Source: Vreelandella lionensis (GTDB taxonomy: Bacteria > Pseudomonadota > Gammaproteobacteria > Pseudomonadales > Halomonadaceae). Taken from it: a stretch of 64,000 nucleotides of DNA. Of this stretch, positions 30,997 through 42,304 are shown one piece after another. Position 1 is the stretch's first letter. Each line of letters starts with the position of its first letter. Made by a program: the position numbers and the translations under genes. The stretch lies in assembly GCF_002087295.1 (NCBI RefSeq), contig NZ_MWVI01000035.1, positions 1-64,000 on the forward strand, in the 5' to 3' direction. Below the pieces are notes generated by a model. It was not told the DNA's origin. It did not search any database and saw only the letters and a list, made by a program, of their open reading frames with translations.

Positions 30997-32178
30997 ATGA
31001 CTCATCACAATAACGCACCCAACACTGACACCACCAACGACCCATGGGCAGACATTCGCCCCTATATGGATCATGAGGTGGCCGATGTTCTTGAACGGCT
31101 CTCTCACGATAGTGAACTGCTTGACGCGCTTACCCGCTTTAGGCTGCCGCGCATGGCCAAATGGGCGCCGCCCGTAGCGCGAGCCCTGGCAGGCCACGCC
31201 ATTCGCCGTGAAGTAAAGGGTGTTACCAGCGTTCGCGAATTTCAAATGCGCATTGCAAGCTATATGGAGCGCATGATCCGCACCACCACGGATGCCTTTG
31301 AGGTCTCGGGATTAGACAAACTCGACGACAACAGCGCTTATCTATTTATCGGCAATCATCGCGATATCTCGCTGGACCCCGCCTTTGTTAATTACGCGCT
31401 TTACCAGGCAGGCCGAGATACGGTACGTATTGCGATTGGCGACAACTTGCTGAAAAAGCCCTATGTAACCGACCTGATGCGGCTGAACAAAAGCTTTATT
31501 GTGCCGCGGAGCGCACGCGGAAAGCGGGCCATGTTGGCCGCTTATCAGCAGCTGTCGTCTTACATTCGCCACTCGATTACCGAAGACAATCACTCTATCT
31601 GGATGGCCCAGCGCGAAGGTCGTGCTAAAAACGGCATTGACCGCACCGACCCCGCCATTATCAAAATGCTCACGATGGCAAAGCGCCATGCAGAGCGAGA
31701 TATGGTCTTTGGCGATGCCATTGCCGAGCTGAAGCTCGTTCCTGTATCGATTAGCTACGAGTACGATCCCTGCGACTTGCAAAAAGCCCAGGAACTGCAT
31801 GATATCGCCACCCAGGGTAGCTACGCCAAGAGTGAGTTTGAAGACATCCGCTCAATTGTTTCTGGCATTACCGGCTCTAAAGGCCGCGTTCAGCTAAAAT
31901 TTGGTACGCCGGTGGGTGCTGATATGGCGACACCTGACGAAGTGGCCGCTGAAATTGACCGCCAGGTGATTGGTGGTTACCGCCTCTTTCCCAGCCACTA
32001 TCTGGCGCTTGAAGCGTTGGGTGAATCGCCGGAGCTGGTCGCTCGTAAGTCTATTACCCGTCAAGACCGGGAGCGATTCAAAGCACGACTGGCAAGTGTT
32101 CCAGACGAGTTGCAACCTTACTGGCTGGAGCAGTATGCCAACCCGGTGAAACATAAGGCGGGGCGACTCAGCGTATAA
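30997..32178 (+). CDS. 1-acyl-sn-glycerol-3-phosphate acyltransferase-like protein
   Basis: Start at ATG 30997. The 393-residue protein has the PlsC catalytic motif as GNHRDISLDPAF near residue 118 and FIVPRSARGKRAM near 165 with a conserved basic pair. WMAQREGRAKNGIDRTDP near 205 is the third block (EGR). This variant of the family is longer than PlsC and probably acts on membrane lipids. It follows rdgC by 58 bases. Confidence 0.8.
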   Translation: MTHHNNAPNTDTTNDPWADIRPYMDHEVADVLERLSHDSELLDALTRFRLPRMAKWAPPVARALAGHAIRREVKGVTSVREFQMRIASYMERMIRTTTDAFEVSGLDKLDDNSAYLFIGNHRDISLDPAFVNYALYQAGRDTVRIAIGDNLLKKPYVTDLMRLNKSFIVPRSARGKRAMLAAYQQLSSYIRHSITEDNHSIWMAQREGRAKNGIDRTDPAIIKMLTMAKRHAERDMVFGDAIAELKLVPVSISYEYDPCDLQKAQELHDIATQGSYAKSEFEDIRSIVSGITGSKGRVQLKFGTPVGADMATPDEVAAEIDRQVIGGYRLFPSHYLALEALGESPELVARKSITRQDRERFKARLASVPDELQPYWLEQYANPVKHKAGRLSV

Positions 32179-32313
32179 AGGCTTACATGCAGCGGCTTAC
32201 CTAGTTAAGCGTAATGATCAACGCATGCTCGCAGCTCGAAAAAGTGCTATGGTCAAGGCATTCATTGGTCTCGCTTGGTAGCTTCATCAGGCGCGGTCTT
32301 AAGGAGACTCTCT

Positions 32314-32595
32314 ATGTCCGCATCAGAAATTCAAAAAACACGTATTATCAACGAGCTACGCGGCTTTATTCGCAAGCTTCTGCAAGACCCTAAAATTCTA
32401 GAGCAGTCGCTGGCTATTGCACGCCAGCAAATGATTGAAGGCAGTAGTCCCGCCGTGATGGCACGTATTGCCAATGAGATTTCAGATACCACCAGTGTGC
32501 ATATTCCTGAAGACCCGGCAGAGCACTCGGAAGCAGACAAGCTATTTTTAGAATTGCTGCGTGAAGTAGTTCAAGAAGAGCAAGCGCTCTACTAG
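32314..32595 (+). CDS. Conserved hypothetical helical protein, 93 aa
   Basis: ATG 32314 lies six bases after AAGGAGA. A wholly helical small protein (ELRGFIRKLLQDPKILEQSL, then ADKLFLELLREVVQEEQ), acidic, with no membrane segment. I do not recognise it. It has its own leader and precedes metG. Confidence 0.6.
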   Translation: MSASEIQKTRIINELRGFIRKLLQDPKILEQSLAIARQQMIEGSSPAVMARIANEISDTTSVHIPEDPAEHSEADKLFLELLREVVQEEQALY

Positions 32596-32706
32596 TCTGT
32601 CAGGCTGAGCCTCTGGCTATTTGTATGCATTAACATGACATTACCGGCGAAGCACCTCCCCTTCGCCGTCTTTATTTGTACTGCCTAACCGGAATTATCA
32701 CTCACC

Positions 32707-34742
32707 ATGTCCAATACTGCCCCGCGCAACATTCTGGTGACGAGCGCCCTTCCCTATGCCAATGGCGCTATTCACTTAGGCCACCTGCTTGAGTACATCC
32801 AAACGGATATCTGGGTACGCTTCCAAAAGAGCCGTGGCCAGCAGTGTTACTACGTTTGTGCTGACGATGCTCACGGCACCGCGATTATGCTGCGTGCCGA
32901 GCAGGAAGGCATTTCCCCTGAAGCACTGATTGAACGCGTTTCCCAAGACCACCAGGAAGATTTCGCCCGCTTTGGCGTGGGGTTCGATAACTACCCCCCC
33001 CCCCACTCGGATGAGAACCGCTACTTCAGCTAGTTGATCTACACCCGCCTGCGCGATAAAGGCCATATTGCCACTCGCGATATCGAGCAGATGTTCGACC
33101 CGCAGAACGGTCTGTTTCTAGCCGATCGCTTCATCAAAGGCACCTGCCCGAAGTGCCACGCGGTCGATCAGTACGGCGATAACTGCGAAAAGTGCGGCGC
33201 AACCTACACACCTGCGGACCTGATCAATCCAGTTTCCGCCATCTCCGGTGCCACGCCCGAAGTACGCAGCTCCACGCACTACTTCTTCAAACTGCCGGAC
33301 TTCGCCGACTTCCTGCAGCAGTGGATCAATGATGGCCACGTACAGCCACAAATCCGCAATAAGCTAATGGAGTGGTTTGAGTCTGGCTTTAACGAGTGGG
33401 ATATTTCCCGCGATGCGCCCTACTTTGGTTTTGAGATTCCCGATGCGCCCGGCAAATACTTCTATGTATGGCTAGACGCCCCCATCGGCTATCTCGCCAG
33501 CTTTAAAAACCTCTGCGAGCGCGAAGGTATTGATTTCGATCGCTTCTGGGAAAAAGACTCAGACGCGGAGGTCTACCACTTCATTGGTAAAGACATCGTC
33601 TATTTCCACGCGCTGTTCTGGCCTGCCATGCTCCACGGTGCTGATTTGCGCACCCCCACGGCGGTAAACTGCCACGGCTTTTTGACCGTCGATGGTGCGA
33701 AGATGCCGAAATCGCGCGGCACCTTCATCAAGGCTGCCACTTACGCTGAACATCTCAACCCCGAGTACCTGCGTTACTACTTTGCCGCCAAGCTCACCTC
33801 CAAGGTGGATGATCTTGACCTAAATCTTGAAGACTTCGCTGCCCGAGTGAATTCAGATCTCGTCGGTAAGGTCGTGAACATTGCCAGTCGCTGTGCCGGT
33901 TTTGTCAAAAAACTCGGGGGCGGCACCCTCTCTGAGCACTGTGCCGAGCCGCAGATGGTTGCCCGCTTTATCGCTGCCGGTGACGACATTGCCGCCGACT
34001 TTGAAGCGCGTGAGTTTAGCCGCGCCATGCGCAAAATTATGGAATTGGCCGATGAAGCCAATACCTATATCGCTGAAAAAGAGCCCTGGGCACTTGCCAA
34101 GCAGGATGGTCGCGATCAAGAAGTACTGGAAATCTGCTCGGTGGGTATCAACCTATTCCGCCAGCTCATGGTGTATCTGGCACCGGTGGTGCCCACCATG
34201 GCAGAGCAAGCCCGTGAGTTTATAAATATTGACACTCTTGATTGGGAAAGCCGTGGTAATGTGCTGGTCAACCACCCGATCAACAAATTCAAACCGCTGA
34301 TGACCCGAGTTGAACGGGACAAAATCGATGCCATGATCGACGCATCAAAAGAGGATCTGGTAGAAGAGCAGAAGCTAAAAAACACCCCGAAAGGCCCGCT
34401 AGCAGACGAGCCAATCGCGGATGAAATTAGCTTTGATGAGTTTGCCAAGGTTGACCTGCGCATTGCTCGGATTGCCAAAGCACAATATGTCGAGGGTGCT
34501 GACAAGCTACTACAGCTTACCCTGGATTTGGGTGGCGAAACCCGCAACGTCTTCTCTGGCATTCGTTCTGCGTACTCTCCAGAAGCCCTGGAAGGCCGCC
34601 TGACGGTGATGGTCGCCAACTTGGCGCCCCGCAAGATGCGCTTTGGTGTATCCGAAAGCATGGTGCTTGCTTCAGCGAATAAAGAGGGTATTTATCTGCT
34701 TCGCCGGATGCTGGCGCCGAGCCGGGTCAGCGTGTAACGTAA
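32707..34742 (+). pseudogene. Methionyl-tRNA synthetase, interrupted by nonsense and 3' frameshift
   Basis: HIGH-type motif [11 protein letters not shown] at the N-terminus, the zinc knuckle CPKC...CEKC, and a C-terminal tRNA-binding domain ([10 protein letters not shown]) are present. Three oddities appear. An in-frame TAG at 33031-33033 stands where ENRxFSELIY needs Glu. An 11-C run at 32994-33004 encodes YPPPHS where Y-H-x-T-H-S is usual. The C-terminal residues [13 protein letters not shown] come right only after adding one base near 34701 ([11 protein letters not shown]). KMSKS reads KMPKS at 33703. Restored length is 678 residues. The gene is essential, so most of this must be sequence error unless another MetRS exists. 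Confidence 0.92.
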
Positions 34743-34760
34743 CGCCGCCATTCACGGATG

Positions 34761-34796
34761 AAAGGGGCAAGGCGAACAGCCTGCCCCTTTTGTTTT
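34761..34796 (+). terminator. metG terminator
   Basis: AAAGGGGCA pairs with TGCCCCTTT across an AGGC/GCC inner stem, followed by TTGTTTTT. It starts 18 bases after the restored metG stop. Confidence 0.8.
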
Positions 34797-34856
34797 TAGG
34801 CTACTTTCATTTAGACCCATTAATGGCCGTCATAAACATCAATACGAGTTTGCTCT

Positions 34857-36446
34857 ATGGGCCAGCGCCTCTCTCTATCATTGCGTTTTCGTTTCTTTGC
34901 CGTATTAGGCGGGTTATTAATCGTCGCAATGATAGCGCTCGCGGTCATCAGCAAATGGTTGATTTTCCCAGCGCTACAGGCTGAAGAACACACCGCCGTG
35001 CAGCGCGAACTAGATCGGGCTGAGCGCAGCCTAATGCTCAATCAAGAGAGCCTGCTCGCCCAGGCACGGGACTGGGCGAACTGGGATGATAGCTACCAGT
35101 TTCTTGAAGGTAGCAACCCTCGCTATACCGAGGTCAACTTTAGCCAGCAGATGTTTGAAGACATGAACTACCACCTTATGGCGTTTTTTACCCTAGCAGG
35201 CGATGTTCATTTCTTGGCGGGGCTTGATCCAGTTACCCGTCGCTATCAAACCTGTACCGCAGCCGTTAACCGCTGTGGATGGATGGCCCCTTGGGTCGAG
35301 ACGATGCAATCAGCCATCGCAAACCAGGTTGACCCGATAACGCTTTATATCGAACAGTGGCCCGCCATCGTGGCGGCTAGCCAAATTTTACGTACCGATG
35401 AGAGCGGCCCACCCAACGGCTGGCTGTTTAAAGTCCGAGCCATGGATGATGCCTGGCTTGAGCGCATGGCCGATTACACCGGGCTCCCCATATCGCTCAA
35501 CGTCACACCCTACAACGCTGCAAAGGCTACCGAACTCACGTTTTCGGGCGACCAAGCCCGAGCATCACAGCAGTTTCCCGCCTTGGGAACGAACGAGGCT
35601 GTGTCGCTGGAGATCGAGTTAAATCGCGTGCAGTACCTCGCAAGCCTCGCCACCTTTCGCTACATCCTGCTCTGGACAGCCGGTTTGATGCTGCTTGTCA
35701 TTGGCATGGTGCTATTACTGCTCGAGCGAATGGTGCTGAAGCCACTGCGCCAGCTCACCGCGTTCACACAGTCTGCGGGCCAGCTTAATGACAGTAATGG
35801 TTTAACCCAACGTCGCGATGAAATCGGTATCCTATCCAGAGCCTTTTCAGAACAGCTCAGCTGCCAACAGCAGCTCAATGCGGAACTGCTCCGCATGTCG
35901 ACCCATGACTCACTGACGGAGCTTCCCAACCGGCGGTTATTCGATCAGCGCTTAACCTTAGCGGTGAGCCAAGCCAGTGCAGACAGTGAACCACTGGCCG
36001 TCATGATGCTGGATATCGATCACTTCAAACTCTACAACGACTATTATGGCCATCAGAAAGGAGACGAGTGCTTACAGCAAGTGGCGACGGCGCTGCATGG
36101 CATAGCCAACCAACATGACTTTCTTATTGCTCGTACCGGTGGAGAGGAGTTTAGCGCGCTGCTGCCAGGTATTACCCCGAAAGAGGCTACCGAATTTGCC
36201 AATGCGCTGATTGAGGCAGTCGACCAGCTTATGCTGCCCCACACCACGTCACCTGTTAGCCGCTATGTCACCATTAGCTTAGGCATCGGTATGCTAGAAG
36301 ATAGTGAAACATCATTGCCAAGCGCAGTTATGGGCACCGCTGACCAAGCACTGTATTTAGCCAAAGCCAGCGGCCGCCACTGCATGGCTCTCTACAAGCC
36401 CCCTCTAGCCAGCCACCCTATTTCTAAGCAAAATACGCCGTCATGA
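34857..36446 (+). CDS. Membrane diguanylate cyclase with CHASE4 sensor
   Basis: 529 residues. An N-terminal membrane helix (about 12-33), a periplasmic CHASE4 domain with [10 protein letters not shown] near residue 65, a second helix near 270, a HAMP-like linker, and a C-terminal GGEEF catalytic domain ([22 protein letters not shown]). No inhibitory RxxD is obvious. It should make c-di-GMP in response to an external signal. It overlaps rnfA by four bases and may share its transcript. Confidence 0.9.
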   Translation: MGQRLSLSLRFRFFAVLGGLLIVAMIALAVISKWLIFPALQAEEHTAVQRELDRAERSLMLNQESLLAQARDWANWDDSYQFLEGSNPRYTEVNFSQQMFEDMNYHLMAFFTLAGDVHFLAGLDPVTRRYQTCTAAVNRCGWMAPWVETMQSAIANQVDPITLYIEQWPAIVAASQILRTDESGPPNGWLFKVRAMDDAWLERMADYTGLPISLNVTPYNAAKATELTFSGDQARASQQFPALGTNEAVSLEIELNRVQYLASLATFRYILLWTAGLMLLVIGMVLLLLERMVLKPLRQLTAFTQSAGQLNDSNGLTQRRDEIGILSRAFSEQLSCQQQLNAELLRMSTHDSLTELPNRRLFDQRLTLAVSQASADSEPLAVMMLDIDHFKLYNDYYGHQKGDECLQQVATALHGIANQHDFLIARTGGEEFSALLPGITPKEATEFANALIEAVDQLMLPHTTSPVSRYVTISLGIGMLEDSETSLPSAVMGTADQALYLAKASGRHCMALYKPPLASHPISKQNTPS

Positions 36447-37024
36447 ATGAACTCTTCGTTATTTTGGTCAGCACCGCGCTGGTCAACAATTTTGTGTTGG
36501 TCCAATTTCTTGGGCTATGCCCGTTTATGGGTGTCTCGAACAAGCTCGAATCGGCAATGGGCATGTCGTTGGCCACCACGTTCGTGTTGACGCTAGCCTC
36601 TGCCGCTAGCTATGTGGTTTATCACGGCTTGCTGGTGCCCTTTGATATTACCTATCTGCGTACCATTAGCTTTATCGTCGTGATTGCCGCCGTGGTGCAG
36701 TTCACGGAAATCATGGTGCGCCAGCTCAGTCCGTTACTGCATCAGGTGCTGGGTATTTTTCTGCCACTGATTACCACCAACTGCGCCGTCCTCGGCGTGG
36801 CGCTGCTGTCGCTGAACCGAGAGCTGAGCTTTTTCCATACCACGCTGTATGGCCTGGGCGCTGCGTTAGGCTTTTCGCTGGTGCTTGTACTGTTTGCCGC
36901 CATGCGCGAACGCTTGGCTAGCGCAGATGTACCCAAGCCCTTTCGTGGTGCCGCTATCGCCATGATTACCGCCAGCCTCATGTCGTTGGCATTTCTCGGA
37001 TTTTCCGGACTGGTACAGGGGTAA
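36443..37024 (+). CDS. Rnf/Rsx electron transport subunit A
   Basis: 193 residues, six hydrophobic helices, starting [20 protein letters not shown] with NNFVL and CPFMG near the membrane Fe-S site and TTNCAVLG. RnfA pairs with RnfE in the membrane core. First gene of an unbroken rnfABCDGE-nth set. Confidence 0.95.
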   Translation: MNELFVILVSTALVNNFVLVQFLGLCPFMGVSNKLESAMGMSLATTFVLTLASAASYVVYHGLLVPFDITYLRTISFIVVIAAVVQFTEIMVRQLSPLLHQVLGIFLPLITTNCAVLGVALLSLNRELSFFHTTLYGLGAALGFSLVLVLFAAMRERLASADVPKPFRGAAIAMITASLMSLAFLGFSGLVQG

Positions 37025-37029
37025 CGGCC

Positions 37030-37611
37030 ATGAGCGATTCATTTTCATGGTGGGGCGTGCTTAGCGCCGTCGGCGTACTCACCGGCCTGGGCATCACCTT
37101 TGGCGCGCTACTCGGCATGGCGAGCGCGCGCTTTAAAGGTGAAGAGAACCCGCTGGTTGAGAAAATTGATGCGCTGCTGCCACAAACCCAATGTGGCCAG
37201 TGCGGCTATCCCGGCTGTCGCCCCTACGCTGAAGCGATCAATCAGGGCGACGCCATCAATAAATGCCCTCCCGGCGGTGAGGCAACTATTCTCGCCCTAG
37301 CGGATATGCTCGGCCGTGACCCTGCCCCGCTAGATGGGGAAGCAGCCAGTGAAGATACCGTGGCGTATATCCGTGAAGCCGAGTGTATCGGCTGCACCAA
37401 GTGCATTCAGGCGTGCCCGGTAGATGCCATTATTGGCGCGGCTAAACAGATGCATACCGTAATCGAAGACGAGTGCACCGGCTGCGACCTCTGCGTAGCC
37501 CCCTGCCCGGTGGACTGCATCGACATGCTGCCCAGACGCAAGCCGCTGACACAGTGGGAGCCCATCGTGAGCGACCGCCAGCCATTAAGGAGCGCGCATG
37601 CCGGCCTATGA
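37030..37611 (+). CDS. Rnf/Rsx electron transport subunit B
   Basis: 193 residues. An N-terminal membrane helix, then an iron-sulfur motif CGQCGYPGC...CPPGG, and two ferredoxin clusters [12 protein letters not shown] and [12 protein letters not shown]. It passes electrons toward the membrane partners. It overlaps rnfC by 14 bases. Confidence 0.95.
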   Translation: MSDSFSWWGVLSAVGVLTGLGITFGALLGMASARFKGEENPLVEKIDALLPQTQCGQCGYPGCRPYAEAINQGDAINKCPPGGEATILALADMLGRDPAPLDGEAASEDTVAYIREAECIGCTKCIQACPVDAIIGAAKQMHTVIEDECTGCDLCVAPCPVDCIDMLPRRKPLTQWEPIVSDRQPLRSAHAGL

Positions 37612-39268
37612 ATTTCCCGGTGGCATCTACCCGCCCGAGCGTAAAGAGCGTTCTAATCAAGCGCCGCTGCGCCCCGCGCCGTTGCCCAGTGAGGTAACGC
37701 TACCGATGTCGCAGCATACCGGCAAGGCAGCGTGGCCCTGCGTCAACGTGGGCGATACAGTCAAAACAGGTACGCTAGTCGCCCGCCGAGATGGCATGGT
37801 CTCAGCCAACGTGCACGCCAGTATCAGCGGCACCGTGATCGAGATAACTGACAGCGTGATCATCATTCAAGGCGATGGCGAAGATCGCTGGGCCACGCTG
37901 CCACCGCTGGATTGGCGAACCACAGAGCGCGACGCGCTGCTGGAACGGCTAGATGACAGCGGGCTTATTGGGCTAGGGGGGGCTGGCTTTCCGGCCTATA
38001 TCAAAGCTCAAGTCAACGAGCACCACGCCATTGATACGCTGGTGGTCGATGCCGCCGAATGTGAGCCTTACATTACCGCTGATGACCTCACGCTTCGCCA
38101 CTATGCGGCGGATGTGCTTGAGGGGGCTCAATTGCTGGCCCGCCTATGTGGAGCCGCGCACATCATCGTCGGTATTGAAGATAACAAGCCTGAGGCTATT
38201 CAGGCGCTACAAGCTCTTCTTACGGTCATTGCTGACAGCGAACCGCTCGCGAGCGTGACGCTGAAGATAATCGAAACCCGCTATCCCAGCGGCGGAGAGC
38301 GCCAGCTGATTAAAAAGCTGCTGAACCGCGAAGTGCCTAGCGGTGGGCTACCGGCGGATATCGGCGTGCTATGCCACAACCCCGGAACGCTGCTCGCGGG
38401 TCTGCAAGCGGTACGCGACGGACTACCGCTGGTCGCAAGGGTCGTTACCCTAACTGGTGATGCCATTACCCAGCCCGGCAACTACTGGGTTCGTGTAGGC
38501 ACCTCGGTAGACGCGCTGCTGGCGCAGGTTGGCGTGGACGACGAGCAGTTGCATCAAGTGGTGGTCGGCGGGCCGATGATGGGCACGCCGCTTACGTCAT
38601 TAGACACTCCCGTCACCAAAACGACCAACTGCCTGATTGCCGCGACAAAAGAGGAGCTGCCGCCAGCACCCGCAGAAGCCCCCTGCATTCGCTGCGGCGC
38701 TTGTGAAAGTGTGTGCCCTGCTCAACTGCTTCCCCAGCAGTTGCACTGGTACGCCCGTGCCGAAAACGATGCCGCCCTTGAAGCCCATCATCTGTTCGAC
38801 TGTATTGAGTGCGGTGCCTGCAGCTACGTTTGCCCCAGCGCGATCCCTTTGGTGCAGGACTACCGCTCCTCCAAACAGCGCATCCGGTATAAACGCATCG
38901 AAACCGCCAAAGCGGAACACGCCAAGCACCGCTTTGAGTTCCGCCAAGCGCGGCTGGCCAGGGAAGAAGCGGAGAAGAAGGCGCGCCGTCAGGCACGGCT
39001 CGCCCAGCAGCAGTCCGCTTCCAGCGACGCTAAGGGCACTCAAGCTGTTCCCGTGGCAGACCTTCGCAGCCTGCGCATCGCTCAAACGGCCGCCAAAGCC
39101 GCCGTACGAAAAGCGGAGAAAGTGTTGGCACGGGCCGCCGCTCAAGACCCGCAGCAGCGCCACGACGATTTGGAGACCCAGCTCGCCACTGCCCAAGAAA
39201 ATCTAAAAGCGGCAGAAGCACGATTGGCCGAAGCTCGCGCCGCCAGTGAACAGAAGGAAGCGCCATGA
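37598..39268 (+). CDS. Rnf/Rsx electron transport subunit C
   Basis: 556 residues. SLBB/Complex I 51-kDa-like N-terminal region with [12 protein letters not shown], two 4Fe-4S clusters [12 protein letters not shown] and [12 protein letters not shown] near residues 365-410, and a long Ala/Lys/Glu-rich C-terminal coil (about 430-556). That coil varies in length between species. It is the NADH or ferredoxin-side subunit. Confidence 0.95.
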   Translation: MPAYEFPGGIYPPERKERSNQAPLRPAPLPSEVTLPMSQHTGKAAWPCVNVGDTVKTGTLVARRDGMVSANVHASISGTVIEITDSVIIIQGDGEDRWATLPPLDWRTTERDALLERLDDSGLIGLGGAGFPAYIKAQVNEHHAIDTLVVDAAECEPYITADDLTLRHYAADVLEGAQLLARLCGAAHIIVGIEDNKPEAIQALQALLTVIADSEPLASVTLKIIETRYPSGGERQLIKKLLNREVPSGGLPADIGVLCHNPGTLLAGLQAVRDGLPLVARVVTLTGDAITQPGNYWVRVGTSVDALLAQVGVDDEQLHQVVVGGPMMGTPLTSLDTPVTKTTNCLIAATKEELPPAPAEAPCIRCGACESVCPAQLLPQQLHWYARAENDAALEAHHLFDCIECGACSYVCPSAIPLVQDYRSSKQRIRYKRIETAKAEHAKHRFEFRQARLAREEAEKKARRQARLAQQQSASSDAKGTQAVPVADLRSLRIAQTAAKAAVRKAEKVLARAAAQDPQQRHDDLETQLATAQENLKAAEARLAEARAASEQKEAP

Positions 39269-40296
39269 GGATGATGCACGCCCCCCAGCGGGGTAAAGCG
39301 CCATCAACAGCCCATGTGATGCGCTGGGTCATCGCCGCCACGCTTCCGGGCCTTGCGGTGATGACGCTCTATTTTGGCCTAGGGGTACTCAGCAACGTAC
39401 TGATCGCGGCGCTTTGGGCCGTCGCCGCTGAAGCGCTCATTCTGCGCCTGCGCCACCGCCCCATTTGGCCGACGCTCAACGACTCCAGCGCCCTGCTCAC
39501 TGGCGTGTTGCTAGGCGCCTCGTTGCCACCTGCGAGCCCCTGGTGGCTAATTGGCGTTGGGGTGATCGCCGCCGTCGTCGTCGCGAAGCAGCTCTATGGC
39601 GGCTTGGGGCACAATCCGTTCAACCCTGCGATGGTGGGCTATGCGCTGCTGCTGGTGTCGTTTCCCACCCATATGACGCCCTGGGCACCGCCCCAACCGC
39701 TTTGGCCCGACTCCCTCTGGCCACAAATAATGGGAACACTACCCACGTCAGCGCTCGATGGCCTGAGCGGAGCCAAACCCTTAGATGCCCTCAAACATAA
39801 AGGCGACGCAGTGCTCGCCAGCGAGTTCTGGGCATCGTCGCCGCTCCCTGAAGGAACGCTGAATGCTTGGCGTAATATCGCGCTGGCATGGCTGGCAGGG
39901 GGCGTGGTGTTGATCGTCAAACGACTGATCAGCTGGCATATTCCGGTCGCTATGCTGGGCAGTATGATGCTGCTCTCAGCGCTGTTTTATGCCAGCGACA
40001 CTAGCCACTTTGGCTCACCGCTGTTTCATCTGCTCACCGGGGCGACGCTGTTTGGTGCCTTCTTTATTGCCACCGACCCGGTCTCAGCGGCCACTAGTCG
40101 TCAGGGGAAGCTGTTATACGGTGCGGGGATTGGCGTGCTGGTCATCCTGATTCGTAATTTAGGCGGCTACCCGGATGCCGTCGCCTTTGCCGTGCTGCTG
40201 ATGAATCTCTGCGTGCCGCTGCTGGACATGGTCAGCGTGCCACGCCCGGTCGGTCAAGCTACTGCTCGGGCTGATGAAAGGAAGAGCGCGCCATGA
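39265..40296 (+). CDS. Rnf/Rsx electron transport subunit D
   Basis: 343 residues, about ten membrane helices, in ATGA overlaps with both neighbours. Family members carry a covalent FMN on a Thr in an SGAT-type motif. Here the segment DGLSGAKPLDALK has Lys at residue 171 (39775-39777, AAA) where Thr is expected. One base, ACA to AAA, would make that change. If real, the FMN could not attach in the normal way. Confidence 0.93.
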   Translation: MRMMHAPQRGKAPSTAHVMRWVIAATLPGLAVMTLYFGLGVLSNVLIAALWAVAAEALILRLRHRPIWPTLNDSSALLTGVLLGASLPPASPWWLIGVGVIAAVVVAKQLYGGLGHNPFNPAMVGYALLLVSFPTHMTPWAPPQPLWPDSLWPQIMGTLPTSALDGLSGAKPLDALKHKGDAVLASEFWASSPLPEGTLNAWRNIALAWLAGGVVLIVKRLISWHIPVAMLGSMMLLSALFYASDTSHFGSPLFHLLTGATLFGAFFIATDPVSAATSRQGKLLYGAGIGVLVILIRNLGGYPDAVAFAVLLMNLCVPLLDMVSVPRPVGQATARADERKSAP

Positions 40297-40919
40297 CCAC
40301 TCAACACGCTATGCTGCGTGGCGCGCTGGCCCTTGGCCTGTTTGCCTTGGTCACTGCCGGCAGCGTCGCCCTCACCCGCGCCGTGACCGCGGAGCGTATT
40401 GCCGAGCACCAGCTTGCTTATCAGCATCGTCAGTTGCAGGAGGTGCTGCCCGCTTCACTGGCCTCGGTGCCGGTTCAGGTCGTATTAGAGAGCGCGTTTT
40501 CGCTACCCGACCCAGCGCCGCTGGGCCATCGAACACCACAAGAGGGCTGGCGGGTGCAGCAAGGCAGCAGCACCGCGACTATTCTGCCGGTCGTGACACG
40601 CCAAGGGTATAACGGTGAAATTCGCCTGCTAGTTGCCATCAACCAAAGCGGGCAACTCACCGGGGTGCGGGTGACTCACCACCAAGAGACGCCAGGTCTT
40701 GGCGATGATATCGAGCGGTCACGCAGCGCCTGGATCACATCATTCAACGGCCTAAGCCTTGAGAGCCTGCCCCCAAGCGGCTGGGCCGTGAGCAAAGAGG
40801 GCGGCGAATTCGACAGCTTTACCGGCGCAACGATTACCCCACGGGCCGTCATCAATGCCGTACACGATGCGATGCGCTACTATCAGCGCGAACTCGCTCA
40901 GCAGGAGCCCACACCATGA
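40293..40919 (+). CDS. Rnf/Rsx electron transport subunit G
   Basis: 208 residues. A single N-terminal membrane helix, then a periplasmic FMN-binding domain with the flavinylation motif [13 protein letters not shown] near residue 172, the Thr intact, and [12 protein letters not shown] before it. It carries a covalent FMN. Confidence 0.95.
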   Translation: MTTQHAMLRGALALGLFALVTAGSVALTRAVTAERIAEHQLAYQHRQLQEVLPASLASVPVQVVLESAFSLPDPAPLGHRTPQEGWRVQQGSSTATILPVVTRQGYNGEIRLLVAINQSGQLTGVRVTHHQETPGLGDDIERSRSAWITSFNGLSLESLPPSGWAVSKEGGEFDSFTGATITPRAVINAVHDAMRYYQRELAQQEPTP

Positions 40920-41617
40920 GCCAGTGGACACAGCTTGCCCGAGAAGGGCTTTGGTCAAATAACCCGGCGCTGGTGCAGCTACTGGGGCTTTGCCCGCTGC
41001 TGGCGGTCAGCGCCACGGTGGTGAATGCGCTAGGCTTGGCGCTGGCCACTCTGCTGGTCTTGGTAGGCTCCAGCACAACAACCTCGCTCATTCGCCACCA
41101 GGTGCCTAGCGCCGTGCGGCTCCCCGCGTTTGTGATGGTGATTGCCGCTTTTGTGACCTGCGCTGCGCTGCTCATGGCCGCGTTTGCTTACTCGCTCTAT
41201 CAAATATTGGGGATTTTCATCCCACTCATCGTGACTAACTGCGCCATTTTGGGCCGGGCGGATGCGTTTGCCTCCCGCCAGCCCGTGCTGCCTGCGGCAG
41301 TCGATGGGCTGATGACGGGGCTGGGCTTTGGTGCGGTATTAGTGCTGATGGGCGCAATCCGCGAGTTGGTGGGCCAAGGGACGCTGTTTAGCGACATGGC
41401 GCTTCTGTTTGGGCCGGTTGCCGCTCACTGGCAGATCACCCTGGTGGCGGATTACCAGTTTCTCTTTTTCATCCTGCCCCCCGGCGCGTTCTTCGTGGCA
41501 GGGCTTTTGATCGCGCTGAAAAACGTGCTGGATCAGCGTCGCGCCGCCCGCGCTCAGCCCGTCAACGTCGCACCGCGAGCCGAGCGTCGTGTGCGGGTAA
41601 CCGGCACCATTAAATAA
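40916..41617 (+). CDS. Rnf/Rsx electron transport subunit E
   Basis: 233 residues, six membrane helices, similar plan to Rnf[19 protein letters not shown] and [14 protein letters not shown]. Coupled to rnfG by an ATGA overlap. A basic tail follows the last helix. Confidence 0.95.
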   Translation: MSQWTQLAREGLWSNNPALVQLLGLCPLLAVSATVVNALGLALATLLVLVGSSTTTSLIRHQVPSAVRLPAFVMVIAAFVTCAALLMAAFAYSLYQILGIFIPLIVTNCAILGRADAFASRQPVLPAAVDGLMTGLGFGAVLVLMGAIRELVGQGTLFSDMALLFGPVAAHWQITLVADYQFLFFILPPGAFFVAGLLIALKNVLDQRRAARAQPVNVAPRAERRVRVTGTIK

Positions 41618-41646
41618 GCACCATTCAATAACCAAGAGAACACGCC

Positions 41647-42285
41647 ATGAATGCTCAAAAGCGTCATGAGATATTTGCGCGCCTCCAGGCGGAAAACCCA
41701 CACCCCACCACCGAGCTCAACTGGAGCACGCCCTTTGAGCTATTGGCAGCGGTACTGCTCTCCGCCCAAGCAACGGATGTGGGCGTGAATAAAGCCACGG
41801 CCAAGCTTTATCCGGTCGCGAATACCCCTGAGGCGATCATTGAGCTGGGTATTGATGGCCTAAAGCAGCACATTAAAACCATTGGCCTGTTTAACACCAA
41901 GGCAGAAAATTTAATGAAGACCTGCCACCTGCTGGTCAATCAGCACGGCGGCGAGGTTCCCAACACCCGTCAAGCCTTGGAAGCGCTGCCCGGTGTCGGG
42001 CGTAAAACCGCCAATGTGATTTTAAACACCGCCTTTGGCCAGCCTACTATCGCGGTGGATACGCATATTTTTCGCGTTTCGAACCGTACCGGTATCGCCA
42101 AAGGTAAAGACGTGGTGGAAGTCGAGCAGAAGCTGTTGCGCCACGTTCCCAGCGCCTTTAAACAAGATGCCCACCACTGGCTGATTTTACACGGGCGCTA
42201 CACCTGCATTGCGCGTAAACCCCGCTGCGGTAGCTGCATCATCGAAGATCTATGCGACTATAAAGAAAAGACCGAGCTTGCCTAA
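41647..42285 (+). CDS. Endonuclease III
   Basis: 212 residues. Helix-hairpin-helix LPGVGRKTANVIL with the catalytic Lys, the catalytic Asp region IAVDTHIFRVSNR, and the C-terminal 4Fe-4S loop CIARKPRCGSCIIEDLC. It excises oxidised pyrimidines. nth closing the rnf operon is the classical order in gammaproteobacteria. Confidence 0.96.
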   Translation: MNAQKRHEIFARLQAENPHPTTELNWSTPFELLAAVLLSAQATDVGVNKATAKLYPVANTPEAIIELGIDGLKQHIKTIGLFNTKAENLMKTCHLLVNQHGGEVPNTRQALEALPGVGRKTANVILNTAFGQPTIAVDTHIFRVSNRTGIAKGKDVVEVEQKLLRHVPSAFKQDAHHWLILHGRYTCIARKPRCGSCIIEDLCDYKEKTELA

Positions 42286-42304
42286 CGGCACGCCAACGCC
42301 AGGA

